DNA of 64,000 nt, from positions 79,726 to 143,725 of the forward strand of contig PGZZ01000009.1 of assembly GCA_002841545.1 (NCBI GenBank). Reading direction: 5' to 3'. The notes below the pieces were generated by a model. It searched no databases. It had not been told where the DNA came from and saw nothing but the letters and a program-made list of their open reading frames with translations. Of this stretch, positions 51,452 to 58,957 are shown in pieces. Origin of the DNA: Firmicutes bacterium HGW-Firmicutes-16 (GTDB lineage: Bacteria > Bacillota > Clostridia > Oscillospirales > Oscillospiraceae). The translations under genes and the position numbers were made by a program. Each line of letters opens with the position of its first letter. The first letter of the stretch is position 1.

Positions 51452-52282
51452 ATGCCACTATCAAAAGCGCGGATTGCAGAGCTAAAAGAGCTTTGCAGAG
51501 GATTCCGTATTGATGTACTCAAGGCCATACATGGAATTCAGTCGGGTCATCCGGGCGGAAGTCTATCGGTATGTGAAATTATTACTTTGCTCTATCAGGA
51601 ACGGATGAATATTGATTCAGCAAAACCTCAAGACCCTGACCGTGACAGGCTTGTCCTTTGCAAGGGACACGCCGCGCCCATGCTTTATAGAAACCTAATT
51701 GAAAAAGGTTTCCTGCCTAAAGACAGCATGGGTACACTCCGCCGAATAGACAGTCTGCTTCAGGGACATCCCTCAATCCACACCCCCGGCGTTGAAATGC
51801 CCTCCGGTCCGCTTGGAATCGGGCTTTCGGCGGCGCAGGGCATGGCAATGGGACTGAAGCTGAATAACAGCCCTGCGAGGGTTTATGCCGTTCTGGGCGA
51901 CGGAGAGCTCGACGAGGGCACAGTATGGGAAGCCGCAATGTCCGCCCCGAAATATAAGCTTTCTAACCTCACCGCAATCGTGGACTATAACAAGGTTCAG
52001 CTTGACGGCACAACGGATGAAATCATGCCGATACGCGATCTTTCGGCAAAGTGGCATAGCTTTGGCTGGAATGTCATTGAGTGCAACGGGCACGACTTCA
52101 AGGAACTGACCGCCGCGCTTGATGAAAGCGAAAAGATTAATGATGGTCCCGTTGTAATCATAGCAAGCACCGTTAAGGGTAAAGGCGTCTCGTTTATGGA
52201 GGGCAAGGCCGCATGGCACGGCAAGCCTTTAACAGATGAAGACCTAGCTAAAGCAATCGCAGAACTCGGAGGTGAAAACTGA
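51452..52282 (+). CDS. tktA: Transketolase, N-terminal (TPP pyrophosphate-binding) subunit
   Basis: 276 residues, the split form. IQSGHPGGSLSV (~30) and the TPP motif GDGELDEGTVWEAAMSAPKYKLSNLTAIVDYN (spanning ~148-180, GDG...N) are clear, and the substrate-binding His of GHAAPMLYR (~70) is present. With the C-terminal subunit it transfers two-carbon units between sugars. The last base of its stop overlaps the next ATG (TGATG). Confidence 0.93.
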   Translation: MPLSKARIAELKELCRGFRIDVLKAIHGIQSGHPGGSLSVCEIITLLYQERMNIDSAKPQDPDRDRLVLCKGHAAPMLYRNLIEKGFLPKDSMGTLRRIDSLLQGHPSIHTPGVEMPSGPLGIGLSAAQGMAMGLKLNNSPARVYAVLGDGELDEGTVWEAAMSAPKYKLSNLTAIVDYNKVQLDGTTDEIMPIRDLSAKWHSFGWNVIECNGHDFKELTAALDESEKINDGPVVIIASTVKGKGVSFMEGKAAWHGKPLTDEDLAKAIAELGGEN

Positions 52283-53220
52283 TGGCAAAGGCAATTAGAG
52301 AAGTATACGGCTCTGTTCTCGCGGAGCTTGGAGAAAAGAATAAGGATATTGTCGTTCTGGATGCCGATCTATCCGGCTCGACAAAGAGCGGCGTTTTTGG
52401 AAAAGCGTACCCCGAACGTTTCTTCAACATGGGCATTGCGGAGAGCAACATGGTTGCAACCGCGGCAGGACTTTCTACAATTGGTAAAATACCGTTCGTA
52501 AACACCTTTACGGTGTTTCTGACGACTCTCGGACTCATAGCTACGCGCGCACAGGTCTGCTATGGTAACCTGAACGTAAAGTTCGGCGGAGCCTACTGCG
52601 GAATGTCGGACGCCTTCGACGGCGCAACGCACCACGCGACAGAGGACATCGCTGTGATGCGCTCGCTGCCCAATATGACGGTCATCGTTCCTTCAGATGA
52701 AAGAAGCACCCGCTGGGCAACGGAGTTTGCAGTTGAGCACCAGGGCCCTGTGTATCTGCGCCTCTCGCGAGATGTGTACCCCGATCTCTATAGCGAGGGG
52801 ACAAAGCTCGAATGCGGCAAAGGCGCGATTGTCAGAGACGGCAAGGACGTAACTGTTATCGCCTGCGGACTTCTCGTTCATAAGGCCATGGAAGCCGCGG
52901 AAATATTAAAGGATAAGGGCGTTTCTGTCCGTGTAGTCGATATGTACAGCATTAAACCCATTGATAAGGAGCTTATCCTAAAATGCGCCGCCGAAACTGG
53001 CGCTATCGTAACTGCCGAGGAACATAACATTTTCGGTGGACTTGGCGGAGCCGTTTCCGAAGTTCTTGCGTGGGGAGGAGCGTCTGCCCCGACGGAGTTC
53101 GTCGGCATACAGGACACGTTTACAGAAAGCGCACCCTATTCTCAGCTCCTCGCAAAATATGGCGTTGACGCTAACGGAGTAATCGCGGGCATTGAAAAGG
53201 TTCTTGCACGAAAGAAATAA
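52282..53220 (+). CDS. tktB: Transketolase, C-terminal subunit
   Basis: 312 residues: the pyrimidine-binding domain with the TPP-activating Glu in MGIAESNMVATAAGLS (~52) and the C-terminal transketolase domain (GAIVTAEEHNIFGGLGGAVSEVL, ~240). Forms a heteromeric transketolase with the preceding gene. Alternative family: 1-deoxyxylulose-5-phosphate synthase-like, but the split arrangement and length fit transketolase. Confidence 0.92.
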   Translation: MAKAIREVYGSVLAELGEKNKDIVVLDADLSGSTKSGVFGKAYPERFFNMGIAESNMVATAAGLSTIGKIPFVNTFTVFLTTLGLIATRAQVCYGNLNVKFGGAYCGMSDAFDGATHHATEDIAVMRSLPNMTVIVPSDERSTRWATEFAVEHQGPVYLRLSRDVYPDLYSEGTKLECGKGAIVRDGKDVTVIACGLLVHKAMEAAEILKDKGVSVRVVDMYSIKPIDKELILKCAAETGAIVTAEEHNIFGGLGGAVSEVLAWGGASAPTEFVGIQDTFTESAPYSQLLAKYGVDANGVIAGIEKVLARKK

Positions 53221-53230
53221 ATCCGTGTTC

Positions 53231-53268
53231 AAAGGGCGGCATTATACGATAAAATGTCGCCCTTTTTT
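53231..53268 (+). terminator. Terminator of the transketolase operon
   Basis: AAAGGGCGGCATT / AATGTCGCCCTT stem, T6 tract, directly after the stop. Confidence 0.9.
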
Positions 53269-53316
53269 ATCTTTATTCTTATATTATTAAAAGTTTGAAA
53301 ATGTAAGAAGTTTGTA

Positions 53317-53345
53317 TTGACAGGGTCAGACTTGTTTAGTATAAT
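53317..53345 (+). promoter_or_regulatory. Consensus promoter of the tRNA cluster
   Basis: TTGACA (53317-53322), exactly 17 bases, TATAAT (53340-53345): a perfect sigma-A consensus, 30 bases before the first tRNA. Confidence 0.93.
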
Positions 53346-53375
53346 AACTCTTGCCTGTTCATCAGAACAAAACAT

Positions 53376-53452
53376 GGCGGCGTAGCTCAGCTGGCTAGAG
53401 CATTCGGTTCATACCCGGAGTGTCACCGGTTCAAATCCAGTCGCCGCTACCA
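53376..53452 (+). tRNA. tRNA-Met (anticodon CAT)
   Basis: Cloverleaf GGCGGCG...CGCCGCT with encoded CCA. D-arm GCTC-AGCTGGCTAGAGC, anticodon stem TTCGG/CCGGA with loop TTCATAC (CAT), T-arm TTCAAAT. One C-A mismatch in the T-stem. First tRNA of three. Confidence 0.93.
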
Positions 53453-53487
53453 AAATGGGAGTTCTTTTTTTGTGCTCCCACTAATAT

Positions 53488-53562
53488 GGCCCGTTGGTCA
53501 AGTGGTTAAGACACCGCCCTTTCACGGCGGTATCATGGGTTCGAATCCCGTACGGGTCACCA
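53488..53562 (+). tRNA. tRNA-Glu (anticodon TTC)
   Basis: GGCCCGT..ACGGGTC acceptor with CCA; anticodon arm CCGCC-CTTTCAC-GGCGG gives TTC; T-loop TTCGAAT. Second tRNA. Confidence 0.95.
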
Positions 53563-53601
53563 CAGTTTTGAGGGGAGCATTTGCTCCCTTTTTCTGTAAA
53601 C

Positions 53602-53678
53602 GGAGGCTTAGCTCAGCCGGTTAGAGCGCATGCTTCACACGCATGAGGTCGACGGTTCGATCCCGCCAGTCTCCACCA
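53602..53678 (+). tRNA. tRNA-Val (anticodon CAC), probable attachment site of the mobile element
   Basis: GGAGGCT..AGTCTCC acceptor with CCA; anticodon arm CATGC-TTCACAC-GCATG gives CAC; T-loop TTCGATC. The integrase gene begins 81 bases to the right, transcribed towards the tRNA, so the 3' half of this tRNA is the likely att core. The second att copy is outside the window. Confidence 0.93.
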
Positions 53679-53683
53679 ATTGA

Positions 53684-53727
53684 AAAGCCCCGAAAGTATT
53701 GATGTATCAATGCTTTCGGGGCTTTGT
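53684..53727. terminator. Hairpin after tRNA-Val
   Basis: AAAGCCCCGAAAG / CTTTCGGGGCTTT with an inner ATTGAT / ATCAAT stem. Probably terminates both the tRNA transcript and the integrase gene from the other side; it lies at the junction of host and element. Confidence 0.85.
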
Positions 53728-53759
53728 TGGTTGTTGTTAAACGGTGCAAATGCAGGTGG

Positions 53760-55000
53760 TTAGCCGCTAATAATAGGGGCTAATTCGGCGGCTATTGCAC
53801 CCTCTGAGGCTAAACTTGGGGCTACACTTTTGATGATATCAAAGGCTGCAAAAACGGCACCGGCGGTGTCTTTCGGGCTATGCTCCATAAGGTGTGTATA
53901 AATGTTCAGAGTGATGTCTACCGTGGCATGTCCGGCCAAGTACTGCACAACCTTGATATTAACTCCGGCGAGGATAAGACGCGTAATATAGGTGTGACGC
54001 AGCAGGTGAGGGGTGACGTGAAAATCTATGGAGAGATAAAGATCGTTGTGATATTTAATTTTCTCGCCTAGCTTATGCTCAATTTCAACTTCTTTTCCGT
54101 TTTTGTCAATTGTAGTTTCTGTATAAGTGCTCCGGGTATCGATTGCTTCCCAGCGTCTCCGGAACCCTGTCTCGGTAAGTGGGTATTGTCCACCAATCAC
54201 AAACTTGCCTTTTGACTTTTCTTTTTCGGCCGTAAGATGGTCGGCGAGCTCGGGCACTATCGGAATTACCCTGCGAGCCGCATCGCTCTTCAGAATCTCT
54301 GATATGATTGGTCTGTTGTTCTTCCATGTCACCGACCGCTGAACTGATATATAAGGATCGTCAGCCTCAAGGAATACGCAGTCCCATTGCAAGCCGAGAA
54401 CTTCCTCACGTCGCAGACCAGCGTACAAGGCGATAATCACAAACGTGTATATGCGGGTACCTAGAAGCGAAGACAGCAGGATCTCCTGTTGCTTTTTTGT
54501 TAGCGGAATTTTCTCTTGCGCTTTTTTTCCGCCGGCCTTAAGGTCTGCCGCGGGATCATCTCGTGTGACTCCCTCTTTTCTGGCGGCCTTAAATACAAGC
54601 TTGAGCGTGCTACAACCTTGTCATTTAGGGACTTGGACTTATCTGACACTTCATTTAGTACACCTATCAGGTCGTTTTCCGTGACGTCAATCATCCTCAT
54701 AGTGCCAATAACCGGCAATATATGATTGTTAACAGCGTTCCGTATGCTTTCAACGTCCTTAACGCCTTTCCCGGGAGACCAGAGCGCAAACCACTCGGCA
54801 AAATACTTATAGCAGGGGGGATTGTCAATTTCTTCTTTTAAGCGGGCGACTTCAGCTTCCCGGGCTTTTACCTTCGCGCGAAGCTCTGGCTTGGTTTTGC
54901 CGTAGACGGGGATCCAGCGCCCTTCCTCGTTCTTTATTCGTTTGCGGTAGAGTTGCGTCTTTTCATCATACGAAAATTCCGGCGCATCCTTGCGGGGCAT
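53760..55000 (-). pseudogene. int: Tyrosine site-specific integrase, interrupted by a 1-base frameshift
   Basis: Minus-strand gene starting at ATG 55000 (AGGAGGTGA upstream). Residues 1-~132 (arm-type and core-binding domains) are in one frame; near 54605 the continuation LKLVFKAARKEGVTRDDPA... is in the other frame, so one base is missing (CGC|CTC read as CGCTC). Restoring it gives a ~413-residue protein with all catalytic residues: GLRREEVLGL (Arg), HLLRHTYITRL (HxxRH), GHATVDITLNIYTHL (His, Tyr). No slippery heptamer is seen, so a mutation or sequencing error is more likely than programmed frameshifting. Preceded by the 17-bp palindrome at 55018. Confidence 0.85.
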
Positions 55001-55017
55001 GGGACGTCACCTCCTAT

Positions 55018-55034
55018 GTGTCCAAATTGGACAC
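55018..55034. promoter_or_regulatory. Element palindrome, copy 1 (integrase operator)
   Basis: GTGTCCAAATTGGACAC, 8-base arms around one central base (19 bp with the flanking T/A). Lies 17 bases before the integrase ATG and 6 bases after a TAATAT -10 element on the minus strand (55046-55041), which overlaps the stop codon of the HD-GYP gene. Identical to copy 2 at 56345. Confidence 0.8.
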
Positions 55035-55043
55035 AAAACAATA

Positions 55044-56327
55044 TTATTTAGGGTCATTACAATTAACTGATAGAATCTTACTATAATCGACAGCAGCGCG
55101 TTCCTCGGATTCTCCGCGCAAGCCGGCAATAGTCGCATAGTTGTCAACAAGTAATGATACTATTGGTTGAGAAATGCTTTCATTTTCTACCATATGACCG
55201 AGAACAGCCTCTGCATTTTCTTTAGGCATTCCCTTTCGGTAAGGCCTGTCCTCAGTTATGGCTGTAAATATATCGGCAACAGCCATGATGCGGGAACCAA
55301 GAGAAAGATTATCTGCCTTAATATGAAAAGGATAGCCATGTCCATTCAATTTCTCGTGATGATAAGCAGCCCATTGAGCTATGGCTTCAAACTTACTAAT
55401 CGGCTCCAGCAAATGGTAGGTATAGAATGTGTGAGATTTTATAATGTCATATTCCGCAGGTTCCAGAGCGTCAGTTTTTTCGAGGATTTCTCTTGGAATT
55501 GCCAGCTTTCCGATATCGTGGAGATTTCCCGCTATGCTCATCATTTTACATTCGCTTTCTGAAAACCCTGATAGTTCAGCCAATTTTAAAGCGACAGCTG
55601 CAACCCCGGCAGAATGCGTAGCTGTGAATGGGCTTCGAAAGTCAATAATCTGAGAGAGAATCTTCGTGAAATCAACAGTTTCGTCCAAGGTAAGATTGAT
55701 TGATTGTAGAGATATATCATTTTGCACGGTAAAAATCGTAGGACGAAAAACGAGCTCGAGCCACAGAGCCTCCTCATCGCATATGCCAAAAAACGTATCC
55801 ACCAGCTCAGGTGGAAAGACCGTATCTCGCGCGCTTTTTATGTACTCCTTGATAGGCTGTATTTGGCTTATTACATTTTCATCATTGTTTACCCTTATTG
55901 CAATTCTATCGGAGAGATGAAGAATATGCGATAGTAATGGAACATCCTCACCTCTATAAGACTTACCTTCTCCGTTGTTCCAAGGAATATGGTGGAATTT
56001 GATTACTTCTGCTACGTCCTTCATGAAAGGGGAGCTGCCGAACAGCCTTGCTCCGATGAAAGCATGATTGTTCATCGTTAAAGGCTCCTCTTCGACAAAG
56101 CCCAACTTGTCGTCCAGAGAAAGAGATCCTATGTCATGCAAAAGCGCGGCTAGAACTAGCGTTCGCTTCTGATCCATGGGAAGCTGCATAGCATTGGCTA
56201 GGTTAAATGCCATATATGCAACCTGTTGATGATGAATGGAAATTTTGGGGTTAACCAAGTCTACAGCTCTGATTAAGCAGGCTATTAGATCGTATAGATT
56301 TGCAAAATATTGATCGCTATATGGCAT
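55044..56327 (-). CDS. HD-GYP-domain protein with an extra N-terminal HD domain (probable cyclic-di-GMP phosphodiesterase)
   Basis: 427 residues, no transmembrane segment or receiver domain. Residues ~25-150 form a first HD-type domain (LAALLHDIGSLSLDD, NNHAFIGARLF, FHHIPWNNGEGKSYRG). Residues ~220-410 form a canonical HD-GYP domain: IAGNLHDIGKLAIP, SHTFYTYHLL, YHHEKLNGHGYPF (HHE..GxGYP) and DIFTAITEDRPYRKG. HD-GYP proteins hydrolyse c-di-GMP to pGpG/GMP. It lies inside the element between integrase and immunity region and carries the same operator, at the same distance, as the integrase, so it is cargo under element control (inference). Confidence 0.88.
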   Translation of the reverse strand: MPYSDQYFANLYDLIACLIRAVDLVNPKISIHHQQVAYMAFNLANAMQLPMDQKRTLVLAALLHDIGSLSLDDKLGFVEEEPLTMNNHAFIGARLFGSSPFMKDVAEVIKFHHIPWNNGEGKSYRGEDVPLLSHILHLSDRIAIRVNNDENVISQIQPIKEYIKSARDTVFPPELVDTFFGICDEEALWLELVFRPTIFTVQNDISLQSINLTLDETVDFTKILSQIIDFRSPFTATHSAGVAAVALKLAELSGFSESECKMMSIAGNLHDIGKLAIPREILEKTDALEPAEYDIIKSHTFYTYHLLEPISKFEAIAQWAAYHHEKLNGHGYPFHIKADNLSLGSRIMAVADIFTAITEDRPYRKGMPKENAEAVLGHMVENESISQPIVSLLVDNYATIAGLRGESEERAAVDYSKILSVNCNDPK

Positions 56328-56344
56328 TTCATGTATCCTTTTTT

Positions 56345-56361
56345 GTGTCCAAATTGGACAC
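56345..56361. promoter_or_regulatory. Element palindrome, copy 2 (HD-GYP operator)
   Basis: Same 17-bp sequence as copy 1, 17 bases before the HD-GYP ATG and 5 bases after a TAAAAT -10 element (minus strand, 56372-56367). Confidence 0.8.
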
Positions 56362-56401
56362 GAGTTATTTTACTGATTTCCTACTATTTTCATTTATTCT
56401 G

Positions 56402-56629
56402 TCAGCTCTTTTTATTGCGGAAATTATGTATTCCAAACCAGACAGTAAAAGTATCATAGCAAATAACAACAAATATGGCGAATATCGAGGGCGTGTTGTT
56501 GTAGCCGAAATATGCTATTATTGGGACTGAAGTAAAAATTAAACTTATAACTATCAGCACTATAAGCAATATAACTTTAAACGCTTTGCTTCTGAATATT
56601 TTAATTTTCTGCCAATTCTTATTCCACAT
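56402..56629 (-). CDS. Small two-span membrane protein
   Basis: About 75 residues from the ATG at 56629 (TTG codons 3 and 6 bases... upstream are also possible because the GAGG site is 11 bases from the ATG). A basic N-terminus (MWNKNWQKIKIFRSK) is followed by two hydrophobic helices (~16-40 and ~47-68) and a basic end (HNFRNKKS). No family recognised. Located between the repressor and the HD-GYP gene on the same strand, so possibly membrane cargo or superinfection-type protein of the element. Confidence 0.5.
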   Translation of the reverse strand: MWNKNWQKIKIFRSKAFKVILLIVLIVISLIFTSVPIIAYFGYNNTPSIFAIFVVICYDTFTVWFGIHNFRNKKS

Positions 56630-56717
56630 CTTCAACAAAACCTCATATTCCTAATTTTGAGAACTTATGGTAGTATATATGCGCGCGTAAATTTAGAGGC
56701 CTCGATGGAGGATAACC

Positions 56718-56885
56718 ATGAGCCCCGCTGAAAAAATAATGCTCGCACTAAGCGTTGAAATGATTAGGGATAAGCCTGCCTTTAACGCTTATCTCCAGCG
56801 TCTCCTTGCCTCGCAAGCTCAAAGCGAATGTATTCCTTTGCCCGTTCAAGATTGTCAGGAGTTAGCTGATCTAAAAGCTCTATAG
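56718..56885 (+). CDS. Hypothetical 55-residue protein, convergent with the repressor gene
   Basis: Short ORF with a good ribosome site (TGGAGGATAACC-ATG). Reads MSPAEKIMLALSVEMIRDKP..., helical, ending ADLKAL. Its 3' 104 bases overlap the end of the repressor gene in antisense. No family recognised. It could be real or a by-product; transcription from here would oppose the repressor. Confidence 0.35.
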   Translation: MSPAEKIMLALSVEMIRDKPAFNAYLQRLLASQAQSECIPLPVQDCQELADLKAL

Positions 56886-57153
56886 CTTCTCTAGTCTTAG
56901 CGTCTACGTTGGCCAACACTTCTTTAAGCCGCTCGTCGTCTTCGGACACGGGTGGCTTTTTTATGTCTGAAAGTCCAAGTAGATAGTCAATAGAAACATC
57001 AAATATTTCGCTTAGCCGTTGAAGCGAAGCGTCGTCAATCCTGTTGCGGCCAGTTTCCCAGTCTGAATATCCATTTTGAGAAAGTCCAATGAGAGATGAA
57101 ACTTGGATTTGCGTCATTCCCTTAGCTTTTCGGGCCTCTTTTAAGCGGTTCAT
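56782..57153 (-). CDS. XRE-family repressor of the element
   Basis: 123 residues from the second ATG (7 bases after AGGAGG; an ATG two codons earlier is too close). N-terminal HTH (~1-55: RKAKGMTQIQVSSLIGLSQNGYSDWETGRNRIDDASLQRLSEIFDVSIDYLLG), typical of phage and ICE CI-like repressors. The C-terminal half is helical and acidic, without a LexA-type protease motif. It is divergent from the Cro-like gene at 57311; the 157-base region between them carries repeated CGATA half-sites. Confidence 0.85.
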   Translation of the reverse strand: MNRLKEARKAKGMTQIQVSSLIGLSQNGYSDWETGRNRIDDASLQRLSEIFDVSIDYLLGLSDIKKPPVSEDDERLKEVLANVDAKTREAIELLDQLTPDNLERAKEYIRFELARQGDAGDKR

Positions 57154-57188
57154 TGGCATCCCTCCTTTAATTTAAAATATCACCAATG

Positions 57189-57275
57189 ACGATAATTGAA
57201 AACGGCAAAAACCAAATAACGATAAAATTGCGATAATATCCTTGACATATCGCGGACAACGATATAATATATCGG
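57189..57275. promoter_or_regulatory. Divergent switch region with CGATA half-sites
   Basis: Direct copies ACGATAAT (57189), ACGATAAA (57219) and GCGATAAT (57230), at 30- and 11-base spacing; inverted/everted copies ATATCGCGG (57248 on), ACGATATA (57259) and ATATCGG (57268). The last three lie over the rightward promoter TTGACA (57242-57247)-N17-TAATAT (57265-57270), overlapping TATAAT. Typical of a repressor/Cro operator array. Confidence 0.72.
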
Positions 57276-57310
57276 CGTAGATGATATAGTGAGTCGAAAG
57301 GGGTGAATAA

Positions 57311-57517
57311 ATGAAAAACTTGAAGAATCGCCGAAAGATGGCAGGGCTAACTCAAGTGCAGCTTGCGGAAATTCTTAAGGTTGGGCAATCAACAGTAGCT
57401 GCGTGGGAGTCTGGTGAGGCGTATCCAACAGCTGATAAGCTACCAGAAATAGCGAGAGCAGTGAACTGCACGATTGATGATTTGTATGTTGAAAACGAAG
57501 AAAAGGAGGCTATGTGA
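57311..57517 (+). CDS. Cro-like XRE-family HTH protein
   Basis: 68 residues, almost only an HTH domain: NRRKMAGLTQVQLAEILKVGQSTVAAWESGEAYPTADKLPEIARAVNCTIDDLYV. RBS GAAAGGGG. First gene of the rightward early operon. Likely competes with the repressor for the CGATA sites. Confidence 0.87.
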   Translation: MKNLKNRRKMAGLTQVQLAEILKVGQSTVAAWESGEAYPTADKLPEIARAVNCTIDDLYVENEEKEAM

Positions 57518-57856
57518 ATGTCCAAGATGTTTGATTTTGCGCTTGAGGTCGACAAGCTGTCCCAGGAGACGGGCCGGTCGATTCCCGAAATCATCGCAAA
57601 GCTAGCCGAGCATGAAGATACGCTAGCCACGATTACTATGACACAGGCGATTCCATACCCCTATGTCTGCAGTAAGTTTGTTCTGAGCGGCTACGACGTC
57701 GACGCAATACAGCCGAAGAAAATAAAATCCGATTATTCCGAAAATAACCGTGTGGCGCTCATGGGCGCGCTTGCCGATAGGCTTATTAAGGGTGAAATAT
57801 CGACAGAAGAGTATTTTCACAAGCTCGAAGAGCTTAAAGAGGGGAGGAGCGCATGA
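57518..57856 (+). CDS. Hypothetical element protein
   Basis: 112 residues; starts one codon after the Cro stop with AAAAGGAGGC upstream. Helical, with a central segment (PYPYVCSKFVLSGYDVDAIQPKKIKSD) and an acidic C-terminus (ISTEEYFHKLEELKEGRSA). No family recognised. Ends in a 4-base overlap (ATGA) with the next gene. Confidence 0.75.
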   Translation: MSKMFDFALEVDKLSQETGRSIPEIIAKLAEHEDTLATITMTQAIPYPYVCSKFVLSGYDVDAIQPKKIKSDYSENNRVALMGALADRLIKGEISTEEYFHKLEELKEGRSA

Positions 57857-58050
57857 TGCCGGCAAAGAAAAAACCTAAGCCCATACAGTTGCTCTGGGTT
57901 ATAAAGTGCGACGGATTCTGCGTTGAAATAGTTCGCACGGAACCGGAAGCAAAAAAGAAGAAAAATGAGTATGAAAAACTATACCCTACACATATGAAAT
58001 TCACACTCGAACCGCTAAAGGGCAATCCTGCCCATTGTACCACTGCTTAA
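57853..58050 (+). CDS. Hypothetical basic element protein
   Basis: 65 residues, lysine-rich (PAKKKPKPIQLLWVIKCDGFCVEIV...EAKKKKNEYEKLYP). Compact beta-alpha small protein by appearance; no family recognised. GGGGAGGAGC is in front of the ATG. Confidence 0.68.
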   Translation: MMPAKKKPKPIQLLWVIKCDGFCVEIVRTEPEAKKKKNEYEKLYPTHMKFTLEPLKGNPAHCTTA

Positions 58051-58075
58051 AACAATTATACTCGAAAGGAGGCAA

Positions 58076-58531
58076 ATGTCAGTGGATAATGGCTACACGA
58101 ATATCTACCAGGCGGCAAGGCTGGCTGGCGGATTTACGCAGGAAAGGGCGGCGGAGTTATTGGGCTTATCTGTCGAGAGCGTTAAAGCCTACGAACGCGA
58201 CGCAACAATTCCAAAGGATACAACCGTTCTGCGAATGGTTGACGTATACGGCGCTCCATTTCTAGCAGTGCAGCATCTTCGGGCGTCGACGGAACTGGCG
58301 CGGAGTATCATTCCAGAGGTCAGCGAGACGGATTTGTCAGTAGCCGTGATCCGGTTGCTAAACCGCATACGAGATTTCGCGGAGAAGCATCGTACTGATC
58401 GACTGCTAGAAATTGCAGACGACGGGAGAATAGATAACCTTGAGCGAAGAGACTATGACGCAATACTTAAGGAGCTTGACGAGATTGTAAAGGCTTCGTT
58501 GACGCTTAAATTTATACGGGAGGATGAGTAA
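58076..58531 (+). CDS. HTH-domain element regulator
   Basis: 151 residues. N-terminal XRE-type HTH (IYQAARLAGGFTQERAAELLGLSVESVKAYERDATIPKDTTVLRMVDVYGAPFLAV, ~10-65), then a helical C-terminal region (~75-150). AAAGGAGG 5-6 bases before the ATG. Common in clostridial prophages; function beyond DNA binding unknown. Confidence 0.82.
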   Translation: MSVDNGYTNIYQAARLAGGFTQERAAELLGLSVESVKAYERDATIPKDTTVLRMVDVYGAPFLAVQHLRASTELARSIIPEVSETDLSVAVIRLLNRIRDFAEKHRTDRLLEIADDGRIDNLERRDYDAILKELDEIVKASLTLKFIREDE

Positions 58532-58816
58532 ATGGGACCGTTTATGACCAAGGATGAAGTCTGCGAGAGACTACATATACAACCCGGGACGCTCCGCGGA
58601 ATTATGGAGCGCCGAGAAATCAGCCATTACCGAATTGGTGGCTGCGTTAGGTTTGATGAGGCGGACGTCGCCGACTATGTTCGCAGGAATGCAGTCCGTG
58701 CAGCTCCGGTAATTATCACACCGGCGCCAGTAGCGCCCGTTACGCGCGGGAAAGGCCGCCCACCTAAAATGTCGGGGTCAGCAAATGGCTATGTCCCGGG
58801 AATGAAGGTGGTTTGA
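58532..58816 (+). CDS. Excisionase-like HTH protein with an AT-hook-like tail
   Basis: 94 residues. N-terminal MerR/Xis-type HTH (FMTKDEVCERLHIQPGTLRGIMERREISHYRIGGCVRFDEADVADYVRR, ~4-52), then a Pro/Ala linker and a basic RGKGRPPK, which resembles an AT-hook (GRP core). Could act as directionality factor or as early regulator. Starts right after the preceding stop with GGAGGATGAG. Confidence 0.77.
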   Translation: MGPFMTKDEVCERLHIQPGTLRGIMERREISHYRIGGCVRFDEADVADYVRRNAVRAAPVIITPAPVAPVTRGKGRPPKMSGSANGYVPGMKVV

Positions 58817-58957
58817 ATGAATCAGACAAGACATAAAAAGAGCCGCAACCTCGGCAAAGGTTACGACTCTATGACACGCAAACGCGCATCTTTATGCACT
58901 TTCAGTGTACACCATATCTGCTTGAAAATCAAGGGGGTGGTGAGTTATGAACGATGA
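58817..58957 (+). CDS. Possible 46-residue element protein
   Basis: ORF beginning at the ATG that follows the preceding TGA directly; GAAGGTGG is ~7 bases upstream. Basic N-terminus (MNQTRHKKSRNLGKG), then a short Cys-containing hydrophobic part (CTFSVHHICLKIKGVV). It overlaps the next gene by 11 bases. The same DNA can fold into an imperfect hairpin (58838-58871: GAGCCGCAACCT / AGGTTACGACTC), so it may instead be an mRNA control element. Confidence 0.38.
   Translation: MNQTRHKKSRNLGKGYDSMTRKRASLCTFSVHHICLKIKGVVSYER

Noticed and set aside
54600..54610. Programmed -1 frameshift in the integrase
   Set aside because: No slippery heptamer or downstream pseudoknot is apparent; a single missing base is simpler.
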